This document shows positions 16,254 through 24,812 of a stretch of DNA of 64,000 nucleotides, piece by piece (position 1 is the first letter of the stretch; each line of letters starts with the position of its first letter). Under the pieces are notes generated by a model, which was not told the origin of the DNA, did not search any database, and saw nothing but the letters and a program-made list of their open reading frames with translations. The position numbers and the translations under genes are program-made. The DNA is from Streptomyces poonensis (lineage in GTDB: Bacteria > Actinomycetota > Actinomycetes > Streptomycetales > Streptomycetaceae), in the NCBI RefSeq assembly GCF_014650915.1, contig NZ_BMVW01000005.1:248001-312000 (forward strand), given 5' to 3'.

Positions 16254-17120
16254 GTGAATATCCGCTCCCTCACTAGAGGCGACGGCGTGGTGATCGGAGC
16301 AGCGGTATTGCTGTTCATCGCGTCGTTCCTCGACCTCTACTCGATCGACGGGGTTCCCGACAGCGTCGACCTGCCGAACCTTTGGGGCAGCGGGCCGGTC
16401 CTGCTCGGCGTGGTACTGGCCGGCATCATCGGTGCGGCGCTGGTCGTCGTCGCCCGGGGGCTGCCGCAGGCGCCGAAGGTCGCGGGTCTCGACCTCGGCC
16501 AGTTCGGCATCGCCTTCACGGTCTTCGCCGCGTGGAGCGCGCTCGGCAACGTCTTCGACCCGACCGGCGGCGCCGACAACCTCTCCAGCGGGGAGACCGG
16601 CGACGCGGGCACGGGCCTGATCCTCGCCCTCATCGCCACCCTGATCATGGCCGCCGCGGCCGTGGCCACCCCCCTCGTCCCGGCCCTCAAGGCCGCCCTC
16701 GTCGGTGCCCCCCGCCCGCAGAACCCGCAGCCGTACGGCGCGCAGCCGCCCGCCGGTTACGGCTACCCGGGCGCCCAGCAGCAGCCCGGCCAGCCCTACG
16801 GCGTCCAGCCGGGCCAGCCCGGTCAGCCGGGCCAGTCGTTCGGCGGCCAGCCGCAGCAGCCCCAGCCGCAGGGCCAGGCCCCGCAGGCGCAGCCGCAGCC
16901 GCAGCCGCAGCCCGCGCCGAGCGACTTCTCGCCGTTCTGGTTCGCCGTGCCGGTGCCGCGTCCGCTGTTCGCGGAGGACGGCTCCCAGAACACCATCGCC
17001 GAGCTCGCGCCGGGCACCTGGTACCTGGCCGTCGAGCAGCGCGGCCCGAACCTCGTCGCCCAGACGCAGGACGGCCGCCGCGGTGTCCTCCAGGACACCA
17101 GCGGGATCCAGCGCGGCTGA
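16254..17120 (+). CDS. Four-helix membrane protein with Pro/Gln-rich cytoplasmic tail
   Basis: Protein of 288 residues. Residues 1-150 hold four hydrophobic helices (for example VVIGAAVLLFIASFLDLYS and VLLGVVLAGIIGAALVVVA). A tail of about 80 residues made of PGQPYG, QPQQPQ and related repeats follows, then a conserved globular end of about 65 residues beginning FSPFWFAVPVPRPL. AAGGA sits 7 nt before the GTG. This plan is widespread in Streptomyces. The function is unknown; the tail could bind partner proteins as Pro-rich tails in divisome and stress proteins do. Confidence 0.82.
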   Translation: MNIRSLTRGDGVVIGAAVLLFIASFLDLYSIDGVPDSVDLPNLWGSGPVLLGVVLAGIIGAALVVVARGLPQAPKVAGLDLGQFGIAFTVFAAWSALGNVFDPTGGADNLSSGETGDAGTGLILALIATLIMAAAAVATPLVPALKAALVGAPRPQNPQPYGAQPPAGYGYPGAQQQPGQPYGVQPGQPGQPGQSFGGQPQQPQPQGQAPQAQPQPQPQPAPSDFSPFWFAVPVPRPLFAEDGSQNTIAELAPGTWYLAVEQRGPNLVAQTQDGRRGVLQDTSGIQRG

Positions 17121-17155
17121 CGCGCCGCCGCGCCGTCCGTCTCCGCATGCGCGGT

Positions 17156-17187
17156 ACGGCCCCTCGCCCTCGTGGGCGGGGGGCCGT
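17156..17187. terminator. Hairpin terminator between convergent genes
   Basis: ACGGCCCCTCGCC (17156-17168) pairs with GGCGGGGGGCCGT (17175-17187) over a 6-nt loop, giving a 13-bp stem with one G-T pair. It lies between genes ending at 17120 and 17199 and can serve both strands. Confidence 0.75.
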
Positions 17188-17198
17188 CGTCGTACGGC

Positions 17199-17981
17199 TC
17201 AGCGGAAGACCGCGACTGGGTTCAGCGTCAGCTCCCCCGTCTCACGGTTCCAGGTGTGGACCCTGGCGAGGCAGCGGGCCTGGAACTCCCCGTTGAGATA
17301 GTCCGGGTTCTGGCCTTCGAGGAGCCCGTCCGCCTCGCAGGGGATCCGCACCTGGGCGGGCGGTTCCCCACGGCCGTAGCGGGCGCACAGCACGATGTCG
17401 TCGTTGTCCAGCTTCTGTGCGCTGAACCGGCCGTTGACCAGCACGAATGCCGAGACGGCCGCGGCGGCGGACACGGGTGCCCGGTGGGCGTCGCCCCGGT
17501 CACGCAGATTCTCACCGAGCGCCCGGTTGGGGATGAGCAGCCCGGAGGCGAGGTCGACGTCCACGATGACGTCCTCCTTGCGCATCGTGTCCATGAGCAG
17601 CCGTATCACCGTGATGGGAGTGCTCGTCTGGACGTACTCGGTGACGCGCTGCCTGCTGGCCTCCCGGCCTGCCTCGACCCCGCCCAGGAACGACTTCGGC
17701 GACAGTGTGTTCTTGGTCGTGACGTTGGTCTCTTCGGCGACCTCCTGTTCCAGAGCGGCGGAGAAGCCGCCGAACTGGTAGAGGTTCATCACGCGCTCCC
17801 GGTGCAGGAAGAAGCACATGCCGTATCCCATGGTCCGGGCTCTGCCCCCGCGGCCTCTGCGCAGCCGGCCGAGGCGTGCCACCACGTACCGGAGCACCAC
17901 GGCGAGGCAGCCGGCCGTCAGCGCCCAGACGACCAGCCACGGCCACCACAGGCCCCACCACTGACTGTCAATGACACCCAC
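17199..17981 (-). CDS. Membrane-anchored protein, third gene of the VWA operon
   Basis: Protein of 260 residues with one N-terminal helix (WPWLVVWALTAGCLAVVL) followed by a basic stretch and a soluble domain of about 200 residues. I do not recognise the domain; it contains NLYQFGGFSAALEQEVAEET and later VDVDLASGLLIPNR with LNGEFQARC. AAGGAG sits 6 nt before the GTG start, which overlaps the end of the VWA gene by 14 bp, so the two are coupled. Its place in the operon suggests that it works with the two binding-protein-like partners at the membrane. Confidence 0.8.
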   Translation of the reverse strand: MGVIDSQWWGLWWPWLVVWALTAGCLAVVLRYVVARLGRLRRGRGGRARTMGYGMCFFLHRERVMNLYQFGGFSAALEQEVAEETNVTTKNTLSPKSFLGGVEAGREASRQRVTEYVQTSTPITVIRLLMDTMRKEDVIVDVDLASGLLIPNRALGENLRDRGDAHRAPVSAAAAVSAFVLVNGRFSAQKLDNDDIVLCARYGRGEPPAQVRIPCEADGLLEGQNPDYLNGEFQARCLARVHTWNRETGELTLNPVAVFR

Positions 17982-19557
17982 GGATCTCCTTGAACGCGTC
18001 GGACAGCGAGGAGCGGTTCGCGTCGACCATGCGGCCGCCGGTCGCGGTGGCGGCGCGCCGCAGGGCGGTGGCGTCGGCCTCGCCGAAATGGACGGGGAAG
18101 GTGGGCACTTCGGCGGCCTCGGTGCCGAGTGCGCGGTGGCGGCGCAGGAACTCCTCGTAGGCGATGCCCGCGTTGCTCTCGCCGTCCGTCATCAGCACGA
18201 CGGCGACCGGCTGTCCGGGCTCCTCGCGGACGGCGGCGGCCGCGACGCGGTAGCCCCGGTCCAGTGCCGACCACACGGCGGTGGCGTCGTCGAACGCGCC
18301 CCCGGTGACGATCTCGTCGAGGGTCCGCAGGTCGGCGTCGCCGCGTACGGTCACGGTCCGCTCCTCCAGCACCCGGCCGCCGAACCGGACGACCGTGATC
18401 CGCTCGCCGCGGTGGAAGCGGGCGAACTTGCCGGTGGAGGTCTCGTCCGCGCCGCTGAGCCCCGCGAAGGCGGCCCGCAGCTGTGCCATCCGCTCGCCGC
18501 GCATGGACGTGGAGAAGTCGAGCAGGAACACCACCTGGTCGGCGGTCTTCCCCAGCGGATCGCCGTAGTCGGCGACGAGGCGCTCGACGATGGAGAGCCG
18601 GTCGGGGAAGGACAGGGCGTTGCCGACGGCCGCCCGCAGCCGCGGCTCGGGCCGGACGTCCTGGTTGACCGGGCGCCGGTGGGTCCGCTCCATCAGTTTC
18701 CGCTGCGCGTCGGCATCGAGCAGCCAGTCCGTCACCTCGCGGTACGCGGACCGCTTGCCGGGGTCGAGCAGCAGCAGCGGGAAGTCGGACAGCACCATGC
18801 CGTCCTCGGGATGCACGATCTCCAGGGGCTCGGCCGGCTTTCCCGTGGCGTTGAGGGAGAGCAGTTCGGACTCGTGGGCGATCAGCGCGTTGGCCTCGTC
18901 CTGGTGGTCCACGTAGGCGTCGATCAGATCGCGGGAACTGGCGCCGGTCAGGGTCTGGCCGGAGCGGAAGCCGCGCAGCCGGTCGCAGGACACGTCCTGT
19001 TCGCGCAGCGCGCTGCCGGTGCCGGCGGCCGCGGTGGCGACGCCGACGAGCGCGGCGCGCCCGGTGTCGCTGCGCCGCGGGTCGGCCATCCCGAACCGTA
19101 CGGTGCCGTCGGCGGCGGCGTCCGCGATGTCCGCCCAGGTGAGGCGTCCGCCCGGGACCCGGGCCCGCAGCTCCTCCGCGATGTCCGGGGTCAGGCCGAC
19201 GACGACGGGCGAGCGCATGATCGGTGTGGACTCGGGCCGGGCCACCCGGTCACCGGACGCCTGTCGCTCCTGGAGCCCCAGCAGGAAGGAGCGGTCCGAG
19301 GCGAGCCACGCGAGATCGTACGGGGAGTCCCCGGAGGCGGGCGGCTGTCCGGCGAGGCCGGCGGTGGCGTCGTACCTCATCTCCAGCTCGATCCCGGTGT
19401 CCTCCTCCAGCTCGTCCAGCAGCGGCTCGAGATCGGCGAGCTCGGGGCTGGCGAGGACCCGCAGGGTGACGTCGTCGTCCGAGGAGCAGGAGGAGGTGAG
19501 GGCGGCGAGGAGGGCCATGGCCAGCACGGCCGTCAGGACGCGCACCGGCCGCCTCAC
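17968..19557 (-). CDS. Lipoprotein with solute-binding-like and VWA domains
   Basis: Exported protein of 529 residues. The signal MALLAALTSSC gives a plausible lipobox cysteine. Residues about 35-310 resemble a type II periplasmic binding protein (VTLRVLASPELADLEPLL at the start, LVGVATAAAGTG in the middle). Residues about 330-520 are a von Willebrand A domain: QVVFLLDFSTSMRGER gives the MIDAS D-x-S-x-S, and VVLMTDGESNAG the metal-binding Asp. VWA domains bind protein ligands in a metal-dependent way. The GTG start overlaps the TGA of the upstream gene (GTGA), so the pair is coupled. Confidence 0.88.
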   Translation of the reverse strand: MRRPVRVLTAVLAMALLAALTSSCSSDDDVTLRVLASPELADLEPLLDELEEDTGIELEMRYDATAGLAGQPPASGDSPYDLAWLASDRSFLLGLQERQASGDRVARPESTPIMRSPVVVGLTPDIAEELRARVPGGRLTWADIADAAADGTVRFGMADPRRSDTGRAALVGVATAAAGTGSALREQDVSCDRLRGFRSGQTLTGASSRDLIDAYVDHQDEANALIAHESELLSLNATGKPAEPLEIVHPEDGMVLSDFPLLLLDPGKRSAYREVTDWLLDADAQRKLMERTHRRPVNQDVRPEPRLRAAVGNALSFPDRLSIVERLVADYGDPLGKTADQVVFLLDFSTSMRGERMAQLRAAFAGLSGADETSTGKFARFHRGERITVVRFGGRVLEERTVTVRGDADLRTLDEIVTGGAFDDATAVWSALDRGYRVAAAAVREEPGQPVAVVLMTDGESNAGIAYEEFLRRHRALGTEAAEVPTFPVHFGEADATALRRAATATGGRMVDANRSSLSDAFKEIRGCH

Positions 19558-20849
19558 GGGGTGTCCCCCTCGGGGGGCGGGCAGTTGCCCACGTGGTTGA
19601 TGATCTGTTCGAGGACGTCGAGGTCGGGTTCGAAGACCTTGGTCCGGTCGGGGTTCTCCGCCGGCACCTGGATGCCGTGCCCGCTCAGGTAGGCGTCGAG
19701 CTGTTTCCTGGTGTCGTCCTCGCCCTTGGCGCGCACCCGGAAGCCCAGCTCGACGGCGCGCTCGCGCAGCCGGTCGTCGTTGTCCATCACCTCGACCAGC
19801 CGGTCCCCCTTCTCCGTCAGGGAGATGAGCTGGGGTTCGGTGAGGGCGTAGGGCGAGGGGTAGAGCAGCACGCGCTCGGTGTCCTGCTCGCCGTGCTTGT
19901 CCTGGTAGGCGATCTGGTGGGCCAGGTACTGGTGCTCGTAGATCAGGGAGATGGGCGCGATGCTCTCGCCGAGGTCGGACAAGTAGCTGTCGGCCTGTTC
20001 GTCGGCCCACATGCCCTGGAGGTTGATGAAGGGCCTGATCCTCTCGGCGAGGGCGGTGACGCGGTCGCCGGCGCTCTGGGCGCTGCTGGTGTTCTCCGTG
20101 CCCGGCGTCCGGTTGCCGTTCGCGACGAAGGCGAGAATGCTCAGGTAGGTGCCCGCCGCGTTGGACTCGCAGACGTCGGAGGTGCGGACGAGGACGCGGC
20201 CGCTGTTGCTGTGGCTGCTGATGTCGTCGAAGCCGATGCCGTTCCAGGTGTCCGCGGTGCGGCCCGAGCCGTCCCCGGCGCCGCGCGGGCCGTCCACGCC
20301 GTCGAGCAGGTTCTGGAACTTGCGCATGTCCAGGTCGTAGTAGAGCGTCTCCCCGTTCCCCGCGGGCTGCGGGACCGCGACCCCGGCCCGCTCCAGGGTC
20401 TTCGCGTAGTCGCGGAAGGTGCCGAGGACCAACGGGGTGACGAAGGGACGCGACGATCTGACCGACCTCTTCTGCTGGTCCAGGACCAGCTTCGCCGCGG
20501 GCTGCCCGGACGGGAACACCACATCCATGCCGGCGAAGGAGTGCGTGGCGATGCCGCGGGAGCCGAGCCGGTGCACATCCACGCGGATGCCGTGCTCGCG
20601 CAGCAGCAGCCGCTGCACCTCGGGATCCCGGAAGAAGTCGGACTTGGAGGCCATCTTGGCCTCGATCGTGACGATCCGGTCGAACGGGCGCAGCGTGTTG
20701 CCCGTGATCGTCAGGGCCAGGAGCCCGGCCAGAGCGGCGGCCGACGCGACGAGGACATGGCCGGGGACCCTGAGGCGTCCCCCGCGGCGCGTGGCCAGTC
20801 TCGGTTCCTGGAAGTGCGTGGGTCTGTCGTCGGACACAGCATCGGACAC
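19554..20849 (-). CDS. Membrane-anchored substrate-binding-like protein, first gene of the VWA operon
   Basis: Protein of 431 residues with a basic cytosolic start, one helix (HVLVASAAALAGLLALTI) and an extracytoplasmic domain of about 370 residues that looks like a binding protein: PFDRIVTIEAKMASKSDFF at its start, FPSGQPAAKLVLDQ, and ISLIYEHQYLAHQIAY. No ABC permease or ATPase is nearby, so it is unlikely to be ordinary import. AGGAG sits 5 nt before the GTG start. The promoter must lie in the 176-bp gap shared with a small divergent membrane protein. It heads the three-gene operon. Confidence 0.82.
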   Translation of the reverse strand: MSDAVSDDRPTHFQEPRLATRRGGRLRVPGHVLVASAAALAGLLALTITGNTLRPFDRIVTIEAKMASKSDFFRDPEVQRLLLREHGIRVDVHRLGSRGIATHSFAGMDVVFPSGQPAAKLVLDQQKRSVRSSRPFVTPLVLGTFRDYAKTLERAGVAVPQPAGNGETLYYDLDMRKFQNLLDGVDGPRGAGDGSGRTADTWNGIGFDDISSHSNSGRVLVRTSDVCESNAAGTYLSILAFVANGNRTPGTENTSSAQSAGDRVTALAERIRPFINLQGMWADEQADSYLSDLGESIAPISLIYEHQYLAHQIAYQDKHGEQDTERVLLYPSPYALTEPQLISLTEKGDRLVEVMDNDDRLRERAVELGFRVRAKGEDDTRKQLDAYLSGHGIQVPAENPDRTKVFEPDLDVLEQIINHVGNCPPPEGDTP

Positions 20850-21025
20850 GGTTCTCCTGCCCTCCCCCGGGGGCCAGGATCTTCCGCGACCACGGCGAAC
20901 GCACGCTGCCGGAAGGGCCAACTCCATGCGTACGGGATGCGAACGGCCGTTTGAGTCGGGCGAGTTGAGGGGGCGGAGCGGGGCCGTCCGGGTTTTATCC
21001 AGCGTTCAACGGCAACACGGCGAGC

Positions 21026-21313
21026 ATGTCTCCTCGATATCGCGGCAGCCAGGCAGGGAGGATCATCGCGGTCGTCGCGGACGTCATGGCCGCCGTCATC
21101 TTCCTGTGGATCCTGATGTACCTGCTGGACGCCAACGGCGCGAACGACTTCGTGCGGTTCGTCCATGACACGGCCCGCTGGCTCGCCGGCTGGTCCCACG
21201 ACCTGTTCACCTTCGACGAGGAGTGGGCGCGGGTCGTCACCGGCTACGGACTCGCCGCGGTCGTCTACCTCGTCGTGGGCCACGCCATCGCGAACCGCAC
21301 GCAGCGGTACTGA
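21026..21313 (+). CDS. Small membrane protein (95 residues)
   Basis: Two clear helices (IIAVVADVMAAVIFLWILMYL and GYGLAAVVYLVVGHAIA) flank an amphipathic middle region with FVRFVHDTARWLAGWSHDLF. It is transcribed away from the VWA operon and could share its promoter region. Conserved small proteins of this kind are common in Streptomyces. No function is known to me. Confidence 0.75.
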   Translation: MSPRYRGSQAGRIIAVVADVMAAVIFLWILMYLLDANGANDFVRFVHDTARWLAGWSHDLFTFDEEWARVVTGYGLAAVVYLVVGHAIANRTQRY

Positions 21314-21335
21314 GCCGGGCGGCTCCCACCGCGCG

Positions 21336-21363
21336 GCCGTACGGCTTGTGCGGCCCGTACGGC
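21336..21363. terminator. Short hairpin between convergent genes
   Basis: GCCGTAC (21336-21342) and GTACGGC (21357-21363) form a perfect 7-bp stem with a 14-nt loop, in the gap between genes ending at 21313 and 21365. Confidence 0.45.
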
Positions 21364-21364
21364 G

Positions 21365-22438
21365 TCAGCCGTCGCAGCAGTCCGGGTCCAGCCCCCACGG
21401 CAGGCGGTCGCCGCCGAAGACCGCGCACGTGGGTTCGTCGCCGCCGAGGGCCGCCACGGCCAGCAGGAGCGAGCCGGCCGTCCAGGAGGTCAGCTCCTCG
21501 GGCCAGATCGCGCGGTCCTCGAAGACGTACCCCGTCCAGTACAGGCCGGAGACGTCGTCGCGCAGGTGCTGGATCGACTGGAGGATCTCCAGCGCGCGGT
21601 CGGACTCGCCCATCGCCCAGAGCGCCAGGGCGAGTTCGGCGGACTCGCCGCCCGTCACCCACGGGTTGGGGACCACGCAGCGCACCCCGAGTCCGGGGAC
21701 GACGAAGCGGTCCCAGCCCTCCTCGATGCGGGACTTGGCCTCCGGGCCGGTCAGCGCGCCGCCGAGCACCGGGTAGTACCAGTCCATCGAGTAGCGGTCC
21801 TTGTCGAGGAACCGCTCGGGGTGACGCCGGATCGCGTGCCGCAGCGCGCCGGCCGCCAGCTCCCAGTCCGGCTGCGGCTCCTCGCGCTGCTCGGCGATGG
21901 CGAGCGCGCAGCGCAGGGCGTGGTGGATGGACGAGGACCCGGTGAGGAGGGCGTCGGCAGTGGCCGTGCCGTCGTCGTCCCGGCGCCAGCCGATCTGGCC
22001 GCCCGGCTGCTGGAGCGCCAGCACGAACTCGACCGCCGCGAACACGACCGGCCACATCCGCTCCAGGAACGTGTCGTCGCCGGTCGCGAGGTAGTGGTGC
22101 CAGACGCCGACGGCCACGTACGCGACGAAGTTGGTCTCGCGGCCGCGGTCGGTGACGTCGTGCGGGTCGCCGTCGGCGTAGGCCGCGTACCAGGAGCCGT
22201 CCGTGTTCTGGTGCCGGGCCAGCCAGGCGTACGCCCGCTCGGCCGCCTCGTGCTCCCCCGCCGCGTCCAGCGCCATCGCCGCCTCGACGTGGTCCCACGG
22301 GTCGAGGTGGTGGCCGCGGAACCAGGGGATCGCGCCGTCCTCCCGCTGCACGGCGAGGATGCCGCGCACGGTCCGGGCGGCCTCCTCGGCCGTGAGGACC
22401 CCGGGCAGGACGAGGTGCTCGGTGCGGGGGGTGGTCAC
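21365..22438 (-). CDS. Alpha/alpha-barrel protein (prenyltransferase-like / glycosidase-like)
   Basis: Protein of 357 residues built of repeated helix pairs, the alpha/alpha toroid seen in prenyltransferase-type and glucoamylase-type proteins. Repeats include ILAVQREDGAIPWF, AYAWLARHQNTDGSWY and VLALQQPGGQIGW, each with the Gly/Trp turn of the QW-like motif. Acidic WDHVEAAMALDAAGEHEAAE could be catalytic in a glycosidase reading. No squalene-cyclase DxDD motif was found. The GTG start overlaps the methyltransferase stop (GTGA). With a GT4 and a methyltransferase upstream it probably acts on the same glycoconjugate or lipid. Confidence 0.82.
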   Translation of the reverse strand: MTTPRTEHLVLPGVLTAEEAARTVRGILAVQREDGAIPWFRGHHLDPWDHVEAAMALDAAGEHEAAERAYAWLARHQNTDGSWYAAYADGDPHDVTDRGRETNFVAYVAVGVWHHYLATGDDTFLERMWPVVFAAVEFVLALQQPGGQIGWRRDDDGTATADALLTGSSSIHHALRCALAIAEQREEPQPDWELAAGALRHAIRRHPERFLDKDRYSMDWYYPVLGGALTGPEAKSRIEEGWDRFVVPGLGVRCVVPNPWVTGGESAELALALWAMGESDRALEILQSIQHLRDDVSGLYWTGYVFEDRAIWPEELTSWTAGSLLLAVAALGGDEPTCAVFGGDRLPWGLDPDCCDG

Positions 22439-23169
22439 TCGGCGTCCACGCGCGGCAGGTGCGGCTTGGTCGCGTACGCCACGAAGCTCTTGCCGATGAG
22501 GGGGTTGAGGGCCTGCTCGGCGACCTTCGTCACCAGCGGCTTCTTCATGATGTCCCAGACCAGGAGCTTGTGGTACGCCTTCACCGGCAGCGCCTTGTCG
22601 TTGTCGACGCCGAACGCGCACTTCAGCCACCAGTACGGCGAGTGCAGCGCGTGGGCGTGGTGGGAGCCGTACGGACGCAGGCCCGCCTCGCGCATCTTCC
22701 GCAGCAGCTCGTCGGCCTTGTAGATACGGATGTGGCCGCCCTCGACCTCGTGGTACGCGTCGGAGAGCGCCCAGCAGACCTTCTCGGGGCCGTAGCGGGG
22801 CACGGTGACGGCGATCCGGCCGCCCGGCTTCAGCACGCGCACCATCTCGGCGAGCACGCCCTTGTCGTCGGGGATGTGCTCCATGACCTCGGAGATGATC
22901 ACGACGTCGAAGGAGGCGTCGGGGAACGGCAGCGCGAGGGCGTCGCCCTCCATCGCGGTGGCCGTCGCCCCGGCGGGGGCCTCACCGGCCTCCTTCATCG
23001 CCGCGAACCACTTGGCGACCTCGCGGATCTCCTCGCCGTTGCGGTCCAGCGCCACCACCTGGGCGCCGCGCCGGTAGCACTCGAAGGCGTGCCGGCCCGC
23101 CCCGCACCCGAGGTCCAGGACGCGGTCGCCCGGGGCGAGCGGGAACCGGGAGAAGTCGACGGTCAGCAC
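22435..23169 (-). CDS. Class I SAM-dependent methyltransferase
   Basis: Protein of 244 residues with a full SAM-binding core: RVLDLGCGAGRHAFE (motif I), VVALDRNGEEI (acidic motif II), and FDVVIISEVMEHIPDD with LKPGGRIAVTVPRYG. The C-terminal part has the aromatic SPYWWLKCAFG seen in lipid- or quinone-type relatives. The start GTG overlaps the glycosyltransferase end by 7 bp and the stop overlaps the next gene by 4 bp, so all three products are made together. The substrate is unknown. Confidence 0.88.
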   Translation of the reverse strand: MLTVDFSRFPLAPGDRVLDLGCGAGRHAFECYRRGAQVVALDRNGEEIREVAKWFAAMKEAGEAPAGATATAMEGDALALPFPDASFDVVIISEVMEHIPDDKGVLAEMVRVLKPGGRIAVTVPRYGPEKVCWALSDAYHEVEGGHIRIYKADELLRKMREAGLRPYGSHHAHALHSPYWWLKCAFGVDNDKALPVKAYHKLLVWDIMKKPLVTKVAEQALNPLIGKSFVAYATKPHLPRVDAE

Positions 23170-24587
23170 GTGGCCCTGCTTTCGGGGTTGGCGGGGTAGG
23201 GATCGGCGTCGGTCACGGTCGCGGCTTCGGGTACGGGCGCGGGTGCGGATCCGGCAGCCGCGCGGGGTCTCGCGGTGCCCCCGGCCCGCGCGATCGCCTC
23301 GCGGTACCGGGCCACCGTGCCCTCCGCGGCCTTCGCCCAGGTGAAACGGGCCAGCACGCGCTCGCGTCCGGCCGCGCCGAGCCGGGCCCGCAGGTCCGGG
23401 TCCCCGAGCAGCCGGCCCAGCGCGGCGGCCAGCGCGCCCGCGTCGCCGGGCGGCACCGCGAGGCACGTCTCCCCGTCCGGTCCCGCGACCTCCGGGATGG
23501 CCCCGCCCGTGGTGGCGACCAGCGGCGTGCCCGTGGCCATGGCCTCCGCGGCCGGCAGCGAGAACCCCTCGTACAGCGAGGGCACGCACGCGACCTCGGC
23601 CGACCGCACGAGGTCGACCAGCTCGGCGTCGGAGATGCCCTTCACGAACGTGACGGCGCCGCCCAGCCCGTACCGTTCGATGGCCTGCGCGACGGGCCCG
23701 TCCTCGGCGCGCTTGCCGACGACGACGAGGTGCGCGCCGGGGTGCTCGGTGCGGACCTTGGCGAGCGCCTCGACCAGGAAGACCAGGCCCTTGAGCGGCA
23801 CGTCGGCGCTGGAGGTGGTGACGATCCGGCCCGGTACCTGCGGCACGGACGGGTCGGGCGAGAACAGGTCGGTGTCGGCGCCGATGTGTACGACGTGGAC
23901 ACGGTCCCGCCGTACGCCGAGGTGGTCGACGATCTCCTGGCGGGAGCTGCCGGAGACGGTGAGCACCGACGGGAGCCGGCGCGCCACCCGCTTCTGCATG
24001 CGCGTGAACGCGTACCAGCGCCGGACGGACGCCCGCCGCTGCCAGGTCCCGGCCGCGTCCAGCTCCAGCTTCCGGTCCACGGTGATGGGGTGGTGGATGG
24101 TGGTGACGAGGGGGGCGCCGATGTCGCCGAGCAGGCCGTAGCCGAGCGTCTGGTTGTCGTGCACGACGTCGAACTCGCCTCGACGGGCGCGCAGATGGCG
24201 GCGGGCACGGAGGCTGAAGGTGAGCGGCTCGGGGAAGCCGCCGGTCCACATGGTCCCGACTTCCAGGGCGTCGACCCAGTCGCGGTACTCGTCGCGCTTC
24301 GGGGTACGGAAGGGGTCGGGCTGGCGGTACAGGTCCAGGCTGGGCAGTTCGGTGAGGGAGAGCCCGTCCAGGTCCTCGCCCTCGTCGAGCACGGGGTACG
24401 GCTGGGCGCCGATGACCTCGACCCGGTGGCCGAGCCGGACGAGCTCGCGGGACAGGTGCCGTACGTAGACGCCCTGGCCGCCGCAGAAAGGATTTCCCTT
24501 GTAGGTGAGGAGCGCTATGTCGAGCGGTCGCATGCCGTCGGCGGCAAGGCCCTCCGGGGAACCCGCCTGCCTGGCCTCAGCGGTCAC
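23163..24587 (-). CDS. GT4-family glycosyltransferase
   Basis: Retaining GT-B glycosyltransferase of 474 residues. The N-terminal acceptor domain has KGNPFCGGQGVYVRHLSREL, with the Gly-rich loop, and VVHDNQTLGYG. The donor domain has DVPLKGLVFLVEAL and the E-x7-E motif in PSLYEGFSLPAAEAMATG. Most of the sequence fits MshA/PimB-type sugar-nucleotide enzymes. The C-terminal 45 residues are Ala/Pro rich and dispensable-looking. The start is GTG with GAAGGGGG upstream. It heads the GT / methyltransferase / barrel operon, divergent from a KstR-like repressor whose likely operator lies in the shared gap. Confidence 0.9.
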   Translation of the reverse strand: MTAEARQAGSPEGLAADGMRPLDIALLTYKGNPFCGGQGVYVRHLSRELVRLGHRVEVIGAQPYPVLDEGEDLDGLSLTELPSLDLYRQPDPFRTPKRDEYRDWVDALEVGTMWTGGFPEPLTFSLRARRHLRARRGEFDVVHDNQTLGYGLLGDIGAPLVTTIHHPITVDRKLELDAAGTWQRRASVRRWYAFTRMQKRVARRLPSVLTVSGSSRQEIVDHLGVRRDRVHVVHIGADTDLFSPDPSVPQVPGRIVTTSSADVPLKGLVFLVEALAKVRTEHPGAHLVVVGKRAEDGPVAQAIERYGLGGAVTFVKGISDAELVDLVRSAEVACVPSLYEGFSLPAAEAMATGTPLVATTGGAIPEVAGPDGETCLAVPPGDAGALAAALGRLLGDPDLRARLGAAGRERVLARFTWAKAAEGTVARYREAIARAGGTARPRAAAGSAPAPVPEAATVTDADPYPANPESRATC

Positions 24588-24639
24588 TCTGGCCCCCTTC
24601 TCCCTGCACTGTCCCGCGAGGGTACGACGGTCGCTGATC

Positions 24640-24653
24640 TAGAACAAGTTTCA
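24640..24653. promoter_or_regulatory. KstR-type operator (TnnAACnnGTTnnA)
   Basis: TAGAACAAGTTTCA matches the published mycobacterial KstR consensus TnnAACnnGTTnnA at every fixed position. It lies between the divergent GT4 gene (start 24587) and the TetR gene (start 24813), whose DNA-reading helix resembles KstR. It would let the regulator control both itself and the three-gene operon. Confidence 0.7.
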
Positions 24654-24812
24654 GACTTGATCGTTCGGAGGCTCCGAATCTACCGGCAGGTAGCTTTCGC
24701 TGTGAGCGGTGCACCGGGTGATTCGCGCCACCCCCGGACACGCTGCCATGCTGACTCGTCGCTCCCCCTCGCCGACTGTCACGAAACCGGACCCACGCCT
24801 TCGGAGGCCAAG

